Positions 43,419-52,685 of a stretch of 64,000 nucleotides of DNA are shown piece after piece (within the stretch, counting starts at the first letter, position 1; each line of letters opens with the position of its first letter). Under the pieces are notes generated by a model. It made no database searches and had not been told where the DNA came from. It worked only from the letters and a program-made list of their open reading frames with translations. This DNA is from Rhodoblastus sp963727035 (GTDB taxonomy: Bacteria > Pseudomonadota > Alphaproteobacteria > Rhizobiales > Beijerinckiaceae): the NCBI GenBank assembly GCA_963727035.1, contig CAVSEY010000029.1, positions 271,378 to 335,377 on the forward strand, given 5' to 3'. A program made the translations under genes and the position numbers.

Positions 43419-45233
43419 ATGCCGCGCCTCTTCGGGCAAAAGTCAGCCAAGGCCGAACACGGCGCGCGGCCGGTCGATTTCGAACGCTGGCGGCGCGATC
43501 ATTACATCGCGCTTCGCCTGGCCCTGAGCCTCCCGTTCATGGCGCTCGCGCCGGTCTATCTTCTTCTGCGCGGCGCGCCGAGCCCCTGGGACGCGGCGGC
43601 CTTCGGCTTCCTGCTGACCCCGCTCGCCGGGGTTTATGTCCTGCACCGCTGGAATCGTTTCGATCTGGCGCGAGCGATCAGCGCGGCCGCCATACCGCTC
43701 GTCGGGGTGGCGCTGACCCTTGCCGACGGCGGGGTCACGGTCGGCGCGCTCGCCTGTTTCCTGCTTGGCCCGCTGGAGGCGACGCTCGGCGGCCTGCCGC
43801 GGCTCGCCTATGGCGGCGCGGCGGCGTCGTTCGCCGCCATGGCCGTCCTCTTCGCCGCCACCGCGCTGGGCTGGCTGCATCCCATGCCCGGCGTCGGACT
43901 GGTCGATTATGCGACGGTGATCGCGGCCATGATCTATGGCGCCCTGCTGGCGGCATGGAGCGCCCGGGTCGCCGAGATGCGCGATCGTTGCGCCATTGCT
44001 GCCGCGGCCGCCTATCGCGAACTGACCGCGACCGTCGGCGATCTGGTGATCGAGTTCGACCGCGGCGGCTCGGTGCTCGAACTGGTGACCGATCCCGCCA
44101 ACGCCTTCCGCCACCCGCGCCGCGAACTGATGGGCCGCGGCCTGTTCGAGCGCATTCAGGTCGCCGATCGCCCGGCCTTTCTCAAGACCCTGGCTGACGC
44201 GGCCATGAGCGACGATGTCGTCGAGGCCGAATTCCGGCTGCGGGCCGGGGCGGGGGACGAGCAAGACAATGTGTCGGCCGTTCCGCGCTTCATCTGGGTC
44301 GAGATGCGGGCCCATCGCTCGCGCGCGGCCGGGAGCGTCGTCATGGCGATCCTGCGCGACGTGACGCCGATGAAGGAGGCGCGCGAGGCCGCGGAGCGGG
44401 CGCAGGCGGAGAGCGAACAGGCCATGGCCTGGAAAGACCGCTTTCTCGCCAATATCAGCCATGAATTGCGCACGCCGCTGAACGCGATCATCGGCTTTTC
44501 CGAGATGCTCGCCAATCCATCGATGGCGCCGAAGGACCCGGCGCGCGCGCGCGAATATGCCGGGATCATCAACCAGTCCGGCCAGCATCTGCTCAGCCTG
44601 GTGAACACGATTCTCGACATGTCGAAAATCGAGACCGGCAATTTCGACATCGCGCCCGAGAGTTTCGACCTTGGCGGCCTGATCGATTTCTGCAGCGATG
44701 TCCTGCGGTTGAAGGCCGAGGAAAAGAGCATCGCCCTGTCGCGCGCCTGCCCGCTGGAGGTCGGCGAGATCGTCGCCGACAGGCGCGCCTGCAAGCAGAT
44801 CCTGCTCAACCTGCTGTCCAACGCGATCAAATTCACCCCCGAGCGCGGCAGCGTCGCGATCCACGCCCGCCCGGACGGCGCCTTCGTCGAGATCGCCGTC
44901 ATGGACACTGGAATCGGCGTGAGTCCGGCCGACCTGCCGCGCCTTGGCGATCCATTTTTCCAGGCGCGCGCGACCTATGACCGGCCCTATGAGGGCGCGG
45001 GCCTGGGCCTTTCCATCGTGCGGGGCCTTGTCGGCCTGCATGGCGGGACGCTCTCCTTCGAAAGCGCCCCCAACCAGGGCGCCTGCGTCACCGTTCGCCT
45101 GCCGCGCGATTGCCGCCTGCGCCATGCGCCGATCGAGAAAAACGTGAACATCGAAACCTTGGCCCGCCGCGGCTTGCCGCCGGCGTCGTCCGACCTTCCC
45201 CGCTCCAACGACCAGGTGAAGAAAATTGCGTGA
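43419..45233 (+). CDS. PAS-domain histidine kinase (DivJ/PleC type)
   Basis: A 604-residue kinase. About five or six transmembrane segments fill residues 30-180, a PAS domain covers about 200-320 (GDLVIEFDRGGSVLELVTDP), and a coiled linker leads to the H box at H348 (NISHELRTPLNAIIGFSEML), which matches the DivJ/PleC/PdhS consensus that acts on DivK. The ATPase domain has LLNLLSNAIKFTPERG, DTGIGV and GAGLGLSI. A role in cell-cycle signalling is inferred. It is followed by a peptidoglycan-binding gene whose TTG start lies eight bases inside the 3' end, and by DUF1491, an order found in Rhizobiales. Confidence 0.85.
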   Translation: MPRLFGQKSAKAEHGARPVDFERWRRDHYIALRLALSLPFMALAPVYLLLRGAPSPWDAAAFGFLLTPLAGVYVLHRWNRFDLARAISAAAIPLVGVALTLADGGVTVGALACFLLGPLEATLGGLPRLAYGGAAASFAAMAVLFAATALGWLHPMPGVGLVDYATVIAAMIYGALLAAWSARVAEMRDRCAIAAAAAYRELTATVGDLVIEFDRGGSVLELVTDPANAFRHPRRELMGRGLFERIQVADRPAFLKTLADAAMSDDVVEAEFRLRAGAGDEQDNVSAVPRFIWVEMRAHRSRAAGSVVMAILRDVTPMKEAREAAERAQAESEQAMAWKDRFLANISHELRTPLNAIIGFSEMLANPSMAPKDPARAREYAGIINQSGQHLLSLVNTILDMSKIETGNFDIAPESFDLGGLIDFCSDVLRLKAEEKSIALSRACPLEVGEIVADRRACKQILLNLLSNAIKFTPERGSVAIHARPDGAFVEIAVMDTGIGVSPADLPRLGDPFFQARATYDRPYEGAGLGLSIVRGLVGLHGGTLSFESAPNQGACVTVRLPRDCRLRHAPIEKNVNIETLARRGLPPASSDLPRSNDQVKKIA

Positions 45234-45972
45234 AATCGCCGCCGCTTCCGATTTCGATTTCGTCGCCCTGGAGCCGCGCCGCCCTGAAAAAGGCGCGGCG
45301 CGCAAGGGCGCCGGGGCCAGGGCCGAGCACTCGAAAAAGGCCGCCTCCGCCGCGCCTTCGCGGTTCGCCGCGCTGTGGCGCTATCGCACGCCAACCCTGG
45401 GCGCCGCCCTGCTGAGCGCATTGCTGGCGGCGGTGGTGGTCAACGCCCTGTTCCTTCAGCATGGCCGCCACCCGGCGCCCTTGTTCGGCGCCACTTTCAA
45501 GGTCGCCCCGCCGACGCCGCCGGCTCGCCCGAGCTCGTTCGACTCGCTTCTGAACGAGGAAATCCCGCAAGGCGCTCTGAAGCCGGTCGATCCCAGGCAG
45601 GAGGCCGCCTTCGCCGCGCCGCAGGCGGGCGAGCAAGCCCCCGCCGCCGAGGCGCCGCGCCCGGCGCCGGCGCCCGTCGCCGCGACCCGGCCGGCCGGCG
45701 ACATGCTCGGCGCGCTGATCGCCGACGATGGCGTGGTGACCGCCGATATGCGCGCCGCCAACGCCGCGCGCGCCGGTTCGCATGGCGTGCTGTCGGCGCA
45801 AAAGGCGCTGGCGAAGCTCGGCCTGCCGGTCAAACCCGACGGCGATTACGGCGCCGCGACCCGGCGGGCGGTGGAAGCCTTCCAGCGCGCCAATCACCTG
45901 CCGGCCACCGGCGAGTTGACCGCAAGGACGCGCCACGCCTTGTCGGCGCGCTCCGGCCTGCGGGTGGACTAG
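45226..45972 (+). CDS. Peptidoglycan-binding domain membrane protein
   Basis: A 248-residue inner-membrane protein: a basic cytoplasmic N-terminus, one transmembrane segment at about 57-76 (LGAALLSALLAAVVVNALFL), a Pro/Ala-rich periplasmic linker and a C-terminal PG_binding_1 domain at about 183-243 (LSAQKALAKLGLPVKPDGDY then GAATRRAVEAFQRANHLPAT). It starts with TTG at 45226, preceded by AGGTGAAG, and overlaps the kinase gene by eight bases. It may link kinase signalling to the cell wall; this is inference. Confidence 0.82.
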   Translation: MREIAAASDFDFVALEPRRPEKGAARKGAGARAEHSKKAASAAPSRFAALWRYRTPTLGAALLSALLAAVVVNALFLQHGRHPAPLFGATFKVAPPTPPARPSSFDSLLNEEIPQGALKPVDPRQEAAFAAPQAGEQAPAAEAPRPAPAPVAATRPAGDMLGALIADDGVVTADMRAANAARAGSHGVLSAQKALAKLGLPVKPDGDYGAATRRAVEAFQRANHLPATGELTARTRHALSARSGLRVD

Positions 45973-45992
45973 GGGCGGGGGCCCGCGACGCG

Positions 45993-46328
45993 ATGCGCCT
46001 TCGCTCCGACATCTGGGTCGCGGCCTATCTGCGCCGCTGCGGAAGCGCCAATGTCGCCGCTTATCTGCGGCGGCGCGGCGCGGCGGAAGCGGGCGCGATT
46101 TTCATCAAGATCGACCGGCTCGACGGCAGCGCGGCCCTGTTCGCGCCCGCGCCGCAAAGCGAGGCGCGCGACGACGTGGCGCGGCTGTTTTCTCGCGCCC
46201 ATCGCGACGAATGGATCGACGGAGCCGCCGTCGAAGCGCGCCTGGTCAAGGAAATCGCCTTCGATCCGGACCTGTGGATCGTCGAGGTCGAAGACCGCGC
46301 CGGCCGCAATTTTCTCGATCTGGTGTGA
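45993..46328 (+). CDS. DUF1491 family protein
   Basis: A 111-residue cytoplasmic protein matching DUF1491, recognised from LRSDIWVAAYLRRC at the N-terminus, AGAIFIKIDRLDGSAALFAP and the C-terminal DPDLWIVEVEDRAGRNFLD. Function unknown. It starts 20 bases after the peptidoglycan-binding gene and ends this three-gene unit. Confidence 0.85.
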   Translation: MRLRSDIWVAAYLRRCGSANVAAYLRRRGAAEAGAIFIKIDRLDGSAALFAPAPQSEARDDVARLFSRAHRDEWIDGAAVEARLVKEIAFDPDLWIVEVEDRAGRNFLDLV

Positions 46329-47074
46329 AGCGGCGGTGAGGAAGCGGACTCCGACGTCAGGCGCCTACAGCACGAAACGAAAAATCCGTGCATCCAAATT
46401 GTCCACGCGTCGCCCGCTTCCGCTATGCCCGGCGGTCTGCTGGCGACCCCAAGGGGCCTTTCGCGCTTTCCTCGCAACGTCACGGCGACGCCGTCGGCGC
46501 CCGTTCAGGGGGCTAATCCAACGCGAACTGATGGCGCATCCATGCCGTTTGACCTTTGACTGGTCTGCCTCCGCGACCAGCCCTTCCGCCTTCGACCGTT
46601 GGCCGACGCCGGTCGCGTCAACGGCTCAGTGAGTTTGGTTGCCAGGCGCCCGAGAGAAAATGAGAGGAGAACTGCGTCTCGATGACGGCCAATTCGGTAT
46701 TTACCCTACTCGGCAACTCAAGCGAGCGTTCGGACAAAGGCCGAAGCCCGGCTGCGTCAGCATGGGCTTGTCAAAATCCGCAAATCCGGACAGATTGGCC
46801 CTCGAATCGGCGTTCATCTGGAGAATGTCGGACAAGACCAACGATTTCCCGTCGTCTCGCAGAGGCTCGGAAGCGATGAGCTTCGCGGCGTTCCGCCACT
46901 GGCTGTGTGGATCGCCCCGGATAAATCGATTTGGCCTACGGCCGTGACTATATCGTAACGAGCGCCATTACGCTATTTATGAGGCGATTTCACGTTCCGC
47001 GAATGCGTAAGGTTTGATTCGAATCCATTTCCCCTGCTTACAAGCCGTGCAGAAGAAGCGACGAGGCAGACGAT
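46329..47074. other. Gene-poor region with a 48-base repeat
   Basis: 746 bases without a gene I can support; open frames on both strands lack family features. At 46558-46605 lies one copy of a 48-base direct repeat (GACTGGTCTGCCTCCGCGAC at its start) found again at 49609-49656. GC falls toward the right end, where an AT-rich zone (46945-46985) is the likely promoter of the TPR-sulfotransferase gene. Confidence 0.5.
46558..46605 (+). repeat. 48-base direct repeat, copy 1
   Basis: Matches 49609-49656 at 45 of 48 positions, same orientation. The core CAGCCCTTCCGCCTTCGACC is identical in both. The two copies flank the TPR-sulfotransferase gene and could mark a recombination or insertion boundary. 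Confidence 0.75.
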
Positions 47075-49360
47075 ATGAACGCTCCCATTTCGCCAGACGA
47101 ACTCATCGAACAAGCCCGGAACGCTCGCGGGCGCGACTGGCCTCGCGCAGCCGAAGCGACTGCTGCGCTTCGGAACCAATTTCCCGATATGCCCATCGGG
47201 TATGAAATCGGCGCCGCCGCTGCGCGATCCCTGCGCCGTTTCGAAGAGGCGAGCGCTATTTTGACCGAGGCCGCCAGCCGTTTCCCCGATCGTCCATGGG
47301 TCATTTCCGAGCAAGCCTGGACGACCCAGGCGCTCAACGATTTCGACGAAACCCGGCGACTGGCGGCTGAATTGCGGGATCGATTTCCTGAAGTCGGCGC
47401 TGGATACCACGTCGGCGCCGCCGCTGCGCGATCCTTGCTCCGTTTCGAAGAGGCGAAAGCTATTTTGGCTGAGGCAGCCAGCCGCTTCCCCGATCGTGCA
47501 TGGGTCATTTCCGAGCAAGCCTGGACGGCTCAGGCGCTCGACGATTTCCACGAAGCCCGGCGACTTGGGGCCGAATTGCGAGACCGGTTTCCCGATGTGG
47601 GCGATGGCTACCACGTCGGCGTGGCCGCGGCGCGATCCCTCCGGCGCTTCGATGAGGCGAAAGCTATTTTGGCTGAGGCCGCCAGCCGTTTCCCCGATCG
47701 TCCATGGGTCATTTCCGAGCGAGCGGCGACAGATCAGGCGATAAACGATCTCGTTGACGCCAGCCGCTTCCCCGATCGTCCGCGGGTCATTTCCGAGCAA
47801 GCCTGGACGGCTCAGGCGCTCAATGATTTCGACGAAGCCCGACGACTGGGGGCCGAATTGCGAGACCGGTTTCCCGATGTGGGCGATGGCTACCACGTCG
47901 GCGCCGCCGCTGCGCGATCCCTGCGGCGTTTCGATGAGGCGAAAGCTATTTTGGCCGAGGCCGCCAGCCGCTTCCCCGATCGTCCATGGGTCATTTCCGA
48001 GCAGGCCTGGACGGCTCAGGCGCTCAACGATTTCGACGAAGCCCGACGACTTGGGGCCGAATTGCGAGACCGGTTTCCCGATGTGGGCGATGGCTACCAC
48101 GTCGGCGCCGCCGCTGCGCGATCCCTCCAACGTTTCGATGAGGCGGATGCGGTCGTGCTTGCTGCGGACGCCAGATTTCCGACCGAGAGTTGGCCGACCG
48201 CTTTGAGGGCAACGAATGCCTGCGCTCGCGGAGATCTGGACCAAGCCATCCAGCTGGCGGCTGAATTGCGCCTTCGCCACCCGACTGCGGAAAGCGGCTA
48301 CGACCTGGGCGCAAGAATGCTTCAGCTTCAAAATCGGCTTGCGGAGGCGGAAGAGGTTCTTCGAGAGGCCAAGCCAGGATTTTCCTCTACGCCTTGGTAC
48401 GCGCGCCGCTCTGCGGAGATCGGTCATCTGCGGGTCAATCGCGCCAAGGCGGAAAGTCTCATCGAAGCACTTGGTGGCGGGACGCCAAATCTTGCGCGCC
48501 CTGAAAAGCCTGACTCCGGCGCCCTTGATAAGGTGGTGGTCATTGTAGGCATGCACCGAGCGGGCACTTCGCTTTGCGCGAAGATCATCAACAGGCTGGG
48601 CGTCGAATTGGGCAGTCCTTTGTTGCTGCCCAGTGTTGATAATCCCGATGGTTTTTGGGAACACAGGGAAATCATGGAATGTCATGAGGCTCTTCTTGAG
48701 TACCTGGGAGCTTGCTGGGATACAATCTGGTCTGTTCGACCAGCTATTAACGAAGACCTTCAGAATGAAGCGGCGCGTTCGATCATCATTCGAATGAAAG
48801 CAGTCATCGTCGAACAATTGCAGACTTCAGGCGGCGTATGGGCGTTCAAGGATCCTCGGACGGCTTGCTTCCTTCCTCTGTGGACAAGCCTATTCAAGGA
48901 TCTCGGTGTAGAGCCCATATGGATACTTGCTGTGCGCGATCCACGCGCCGTCGCCGCTTCGCTTCACGCGCGCAATCGTCTGCCGGTTGAAATCGCGGAG
49001 CTGCTTTGGTCGGAACATTACCTCAATGCGCTTCGGCATCTCGGTCCGTGCATTTCATGCGTCGTTCATTACGAGAAATGGTTCACTTCTCCTCGCCACC
49101 AACTCAATGATCTCGCGCGCGCGATCGGCATTGATGCGATGGGAGCGATCGACGAAGCTGAACGGTCCATAATCAGCGAGTTGAGACATAATGTTCCAGG
49201 GTCCGGCAACACGATCCTCGATATCGCTCAGGACGTATATGCTTGGCTGCATCCCGAACCGTTGAATTTTCGTTACCTCCAGCGGACGGCCCGGAGTGCA
49301 TGGCTTGATCTGGAAACGCTTGCGGCGAACGGTCGCCAATGTAAGTCGCTCGCGACGTGA
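47075..49360 (+). CDS. TPR-repeat sulfotransferase
   Basis: A 761-residue protein. Residues 1-460 are TPR-like helical repeats, mostly in near-identical 68-residue units (FPDRPWVISEQAWTAQALND then FDEARRLGAELRDRFPDVGD). The C-terminal ~270 residues form a sulfotransferase domain: the PAPS 5'-phosphosulfate loop VIVGMHRAGTSLC at about 489-501 and the 3'-phosphate region AVRDPRAVAASL. Such proteins sulfate polysaccharides or lipids; the acceptor is unknown. The catalytic half is less GC-rich than the chromosome, suggesting transfer. No other glycan genes adjoin it, but a large glycosyltransferase lies 10 kb away. Confidence 0.82.
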   Translation: MNAPISPDELIEQARNARGRDWPRAAEATAALRNQFPDMPIGYEIGAAAARSLRRFEEASAILTEAASRFPDRPWVISEQAWTTQALNDFDETRRLAAELRDRFPEVGAGYHVGAAAARSLLRFEEAKAILAEAASRFPDRAWVISEQAWTAQALDDFHEARRLGAELRDRFPDVGDGYHVGVAAARSLRRFDEAKAILAEAASRFPDRPWVISERAATDQAINDLVDASRFPDRPRVISEQAWTAQALNDFDEARRLGAELRDRFPDVGDGYHVGAAAARSLRRFDEAKAILAEAASRFPDRPWVISEQAWTAQALNDFDEARRLGAELRDRFPDVGDGYHVGAAAARSLQRFDEADAVVLAADARFPTESWPTALRATNACARGDLDQAIQLAAELRLRHPTAESGYDLGARMLQLQNRLAEAEEVLREAKPGFSSTPWYARRSAEIGHLRVNRAKAESLIEALGGGTPNLARPEKPDSGALDKVVVIVGMHRAGTSLCAKIINRLGVELGSPLLLPSVDNPDGFWEHREIMECHEALLEYLGACWDTIWSVRPAINEDLQNEAARSIIIRMKAVIVEQLQTSGGVWAFKDPRTACFLPLWTSLFKDLGVEPIWILAVRDPRAVAASLHARNRLPVEIAELLWSEHYLNALRHLGPCISCVVHYEKWFTSPRHQLNDLARAIGIDAMGAIDEAERSIISELRHNVPGSGNTILDIAQDVYAWLHPEPLNFRYLQRTARSAWLDLETLAANGRQCKSLAT
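47273..48166 (+). repeat. 204-base tandem repeats in the TPR region
   Basis: Units begin at 47273, 47477, 47681, 47759 and 47963, each starting GCCAGCCG(T/C)TTCCCCGATC. Spacing is exactly 204 bases except one truncated 78-base unit (47681-47758), which still keeps the frame. Units are nearly identical at DNA level, indicating recent duplication or gene conversion. Confidence 0.9.
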
Positions 49361-49715
49361 GATCGGATTGCGCCTCGGGCGTGACGGAAAAGTGAAGGCG
49401 AGCAACCGTGAATTTCGGCGTGTAGCCCGGTTGTTTCTTGCCATTCCAGCCTTTCTTTACTGATGACTATTTGAAGTTGCCCCACTGCTGAGGAACACCC
49501 GTCTGGCGACGGGCTACCAGCGCGTCTCGAAGAGCGCGGGCGGTTGATGGGCCCTCAAATTCCCGGCGCGGGATTCCTGAACTTGGCGAACGACGGCTCA
49601 TGCGGGTTGACTGGTTTGCCCCCGCGACCAGCCCTTCCGCCTTCGACCGTTGTCCGCCCGTCCCACCGATCCGCGAGCGGGCGACGGTTTGGCGGTTTCC
49701 GTCCGCGAGGCGCGT
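49361..49715. other. Intergenic region with 48-base repeat, copy 2
   Basis: 355 bases between the sulfotransferase and the convergent DUF2336 gene. The second copy of the direct repeat is at 49609-49656. I see no gene or clear terminator here. Confidence 0.45.
49609..49656 (+). repeat. 48-base direct repeat, copy 2
   Basis: Pairs with 46558-46605, with three mismatches. It lies immediately beyond the sulfotransferase locus on the right side, so the two copies enclose about 3 kb. Confidence 0.75.
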
Positions 49716-50828
49716 TCAGGCGCGGCTTTTGTTCACCGCTTGCTCTGGAGTCGGCTCGCTGACGTTCCGGCTTCCGTCCGTCGTCGGCGCGGGTCGGGGC
49801 AGGGGGGCGCGGGGCGCGCCGGGGGCCTGAGCGGCCGACGGGCCGGCCATGGCTTCGATCATGCGCAGGGCGACGCGGCGCGGAACCGTCCTGACCAGGC
49901 GCATGACATGGTCGAAGGCCTCGGGCGACGCGGCGATGCGGGCGAAGGCGCCGAGCAGGATGCGCGCGGCGGCCTCCTTGGGCAGGCCGATGGCGACGAA
50001 GGCGAGGGCGAGCGCGTCGCCCTCCTCGTCGTCCACGATCCGCCGCGCCAGGATATGGTCGCAGTGCAGCCTTTCGGCCAGTATTTTGGTGAAGGCGGCG
50101 CGCTTGCCATCGAAAGCCGCCGCCTCGATGCGTTCTTGCGCTTCGGGATCGAGCGGGGCTCCGGGTTCCGGCCGGCCGGCATGGATGAGATTGGCTTCCA
50201 GCGCCAGCAGCACCAGCGCCGCGCGCGCCGGCGCGTCGGCGAAAAGATAGAGCGGCAGTTCGTCGATCGTCGGCTCGCCGCGCCCAAGCAGGGCGCGCGC
50301 CAGTTCGGGGTCGAAACGGCCGCGCGCGGCAAGCAGGCGGATGTCCTGCGGCCCGAGCGGCGCCCCCCGGTTGGCGGCCAGCGCGCGCAAGATTTCGCGC
50401 TCCGGCCGGGCGGCGAGAATGCGGGCGGTTTCGCGGTCGAGATCGTCCCGGCCGGCCACCGCGCAGGCCTGGTCGCAGGCGCCGGCCGCCGCGATCTCCC
50501 GCAGGTCGCGGCGTTCGATCAGCGGGCTTTTGAGCAGGAGTTCGCGAGCCGGTTCGCCGCCGCGCGCGCGAATGCGCTCCAGCACGGCGGGCGGGGCGTC
50601 GAGGCAGCGCGACAATTTGCGCGCCACATGGGTCAGGACCGATTCGCCGGCGCCGGCGATCAGCTTGCCCGCCATTTCCTCGTAAAGGCGAAGCTCCTCG
50701 ATGGTGTGCAGCCCATGCAGGGCGAAGAGGTCGGTGATGACGCGCAACAGCACCGGGCGCATTTCCGCCGGCTTGGAGTCGGCGGAGGCGGCGAGTTCGC
50801 GCAGGCGGGCGTAAATGTCGGTCGGCAT
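49716..50828 (-). CDS. DUF2336 protein
   Basis: A 370-residue, mostly alpha-helical cytoplasmic protein assigned to DUF2336 from FALHGLHTIEELRLYEEMAG and LTHVARKLSRCLDAPPAVLE near the N-terminus, the LLLKSPLIERRDL motif and later helical repeats (LADERLHCDHILARRIVDDE-like). The C-terminal ~45 residues are Pro/Ala-rich. HEAT-like architecture suggests protein binding; the function is unknown. It has a normal ATG start at 50828. Confidence 0.82.
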   Translation of the reverse strand: MPTDIYARLRELAASADSKPAEMRPVLLRVITDLFALHGLHTIEELRLYEEMAGKLIAGAGESVLTHVARKLSRCLDAPPAVLERIRARGGEPARELLLKSPLIERRDLREIAAAGACDQACAVAGRDDLDRETARILAARPEREILRALAANRGAPLGPQDIRLLAARGRFDPELARALLGRGEPTIDELPLYLFADAPARAALVLLALEANLIHAGRPEPGAPLDPEAQERIEAAAFDGKRAAFTKILAERLHCDHILARRIVDDEEGDALALAFVAIGLPKEAAARILLGAFARIAASPEAFDHVMRLVRTVPRRVALRMIEAMAGPSAAQAPGAPRAPLPRPAPTTDGSRNVSEPTPEQAVNKSRA

Positions 50829-51027
50829 CGGCCTGACTCTGAAAATCTCTGGATCGGCCGACCCTAGCCAAGCTTTATTGACGCAACATTAACCATCACG
50901 ACTCATTAATGGGGCAGGCGAAATTCGTCGGTAAAAATTTAACGGATGCGCCTGTTGAATTTCTGCGGTTCGCCGGACGACGCGATTCGCGTGGCGAGCG
51001 CCAGAGGATAGGGCAGAGGTAAGGGAC

Positions 51028-51219
51028 ATGGGCGAAATCGTGCCATTCCGCATCGCCAGGCGACCCCGCGCCGCCGCAACTCCGTCGGAGGGTCCGGCGC
51101 GAATCCTGTTCTTCCTCGGCGTTCGCTACGTCCGCCACGACGACGGCGCCGACGGGCCGAAAGGCCGGACGTCCGAGGGCGGCCCCCTGCGCAAGACGCG
51201 TCGCAGGAAGCGCGCCTGA
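51028..51219 (+). CDS. Small basic hypothetical protein
   Basis: A 63-residue protein, IVPFRIARRPRAAATPSEGP then ARILFFLGVRYVRHDD, with a Lys/Arg-rich tail ending RKTRRRKRA. The central ILFFLGVRY strand with flanking charged regions recurs in short alphaproteobacterial proteins, so I consider it real. No function can be given. An AGGTAAGGGAC stretch precedes the ATG. Confidence 0.5.
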   Translation: MGEIVPFRIARRPRAAATPSEGPARILFFLGVRYVRHDDGADGPKGRTSEGGPLRKTRRRKRA

Positions 51220-51237
51220 GATATTTCCCGTTGGCCC

Positions 51238-51939
51238 TCAGGGCGACTGCTTTTCCATCGCGCATCGCGCGGTCGTCAGCGCCGATCTGGCGGCGTCATA
51301 ATCTTCCCCGCGCAAAGCGAGGACGCGAAACACCACAAAGCCGCGCAGATTCGGCGACGTCAGCCGCAATTCGTCATCCGTCGCGCCCTCATTGCCGAGG
51401 GCCGGCGCCGCATCCGGCTCCGCCCCGCCGTCGGAATTCTGCGAAGCGTCTTCCGCGTCGGCCTGTTTCTGGGTGACGATCCTGATGTTGAACCGCCCGG
51501 ATGGCGTGTCGCGGTCGTTTCCCGAATAGATGATCGTGCCGTCGGGCAACCGCACCGAGATCGAGAAGGGGTGGGCGCTATCGGCCTGGGCGCGAATCCG
51601 CGTCGAGCCCTCGGACAAATCGAACCGGCACAGGGCCAGGGCCGCGAAAGGATCGGGAAAGGCCGCCCCTCGGCTATCCGGGCCGGGACGGGGCAGGATC
51701 GCGGTTTCTCCGAGTGGGAGCGCGGCCGCCAGCGCACGGTACGGAGCGCCGCGCCATAGCGTCGGCAAGGCGAGGATCGTCAGCAGATGGAACGCGACGG
51801 CGCCGAACAAGGCGCCCAGGACCCAGGGGATGGCGCAGATCGCGCGATTGACCCACTTCTCGCGGCGGCCGCGCGACCAGGACAGGCCTTGCGTCCTTGC
51901 GGCGCGCGGGGAGCGGGAGAGCGTTTCGCTCATGAGCAT
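51238..51939 (-). CDS. DUF1254-type membrane protein
   Basis: A 233-residue protein with a basic N-terminus, one transmembrane segment at about 36-58 (IPWVLGALFGAVAFHLLTIL) and an extracytoplasmic domain (FAALALCRFDLSEGSTRIRA, HPFSISVRLPDGTIIYSGND, LRGFVVFRVLALRGEDY). This is the Rhizobiales DUF1254-type partner of DUF1214. Its start overlaps the DUF1214 gene by ten bases. Function unknown. Confidence 0.65.
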   Translation of the reverse strand: MLMSETLSRSPRAARTQGLSWSRGRREKWVNRAICAIPWVLGALFGAVAFHLLTILALPTLWRGAPYRALAAALPLGETAILPRPGPDSRGAAFPDPFAALALCRFDLSEGSTRIRAQADSAHPFSISVRLPDGTIIYSGNDRDTPSGRFNIRIVTQKQADAEDASQNSDGGAEPDAAPALGNEGATDDELRLTSPNLRGFVVFRVLALRGEDYDAARSALTTARCAMEKQSP

Positions 51940-52508
51940 TCGCCCCGGGCGATCGCGGGGACGCTCATGCCCTCGCGGGCGTCGCCGATGGCGCTGGTCC
52001 TCGCCTGATAAGCGCGCAAGATCAGGATAAAGCGGCTTTTTTCTCCCAGCGGCAGCCAGTTGCCGGGCCGCGCGTCGCGCGCCGCCTCGACGACGAAATC
52101 GCCGTCGGAGTCGCGCAAAAGGGAATCTGAGGTCAGACCATGACGATGGGCGAGGTTGGGCCGCAGATGGCCGTCGACGTCATAGGCGCTCAACGTCCAG
52201 AAACGGGCGGCGGGGGCCGCGCCGGAAATGCTGTAGTCGCAGCGCGCGTCGAGCGGAGCGCCCGCGTCGTCGGTCGTGGCGATGAAGGCGAGGCCTTCCC
52301 GGGCGCCGAGGGGCAGCGCGCCGTCCACGGCGAGGTTCGCGCGCGCATAGGGATCGATGTCGGAATCGCCGATCTGCGGCCAGCTCGTCCAGGCGCCAAG
52401 GCGGACGGCGCCGAAGCCGGGGCCGCCCTGCAGCGAGATCAGCGTCGCCGCCGAGCCCAACGCCAGCGCCGCGATCGTCGCAAGGGGCAAGGCTTTCGAA
52501 CTGCTCAA
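51930..52508 (-). CDS. DUF1214 protein
   Basis: A 192-residue exported or anchored protein. The hydrophobic N-terminus (ALPLATIAALALGSAATLIS) is a signal or anchor. The DUF1214 domain follows: ARFWTLSAYDVDGHLRPNLA, ARPGNWLPLGEKSRFILILR and AYQARTS. Family members are paired with DUF1254 proteins, as here, and their role is not established. The pair is transcribed as DUF1214 then DUF1254 with overlapping ends. Confidence 0.8.
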   Translation of the reverse strand: MSSSKALPLATIAALALGSAATLISLQGGPGFGAVRLGAWTSWPQIGDSDIDPYARANLAVDGALPLGAREGLAFIATTDDAGAPLDARCDYSISGAAPAARFWTLSAYDVDGHLRPNLAHRHGLTSDSLLRDSDGDFVVEAARDARPGNWLPLGEKSRFILILRAYQARTSAIGDAREGMSVPAIARGECS

Positions 52509-52685
52509 TGCTCAATCCTCGGACGCGCGGCGCCCAACCTGGCGCCCGCGCGCCGCTCCTCCATCCATTGGTGGCACAAAGCCCGATCGGCTGACAAGCG
52601 GGCAAGCGCGATCAGGCGATCGCGCACGGCTTTTTGCGCGCTCCGTCCGCGCCGACCGCGCGTGGGACGAACATTCGGCTGGCCT

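Noticed and set aside
46639..46947. Open frames of 65 and 102 codons in the gap before the sulfotransferase
   Set aside because: No codon bias, start signal or domain; the two frames overlap each other.
47273..48166. Regular repeats considered as a CRISPR array
   Set aside because: The 204-base units have no spacers and are translated in frame as TPR units.
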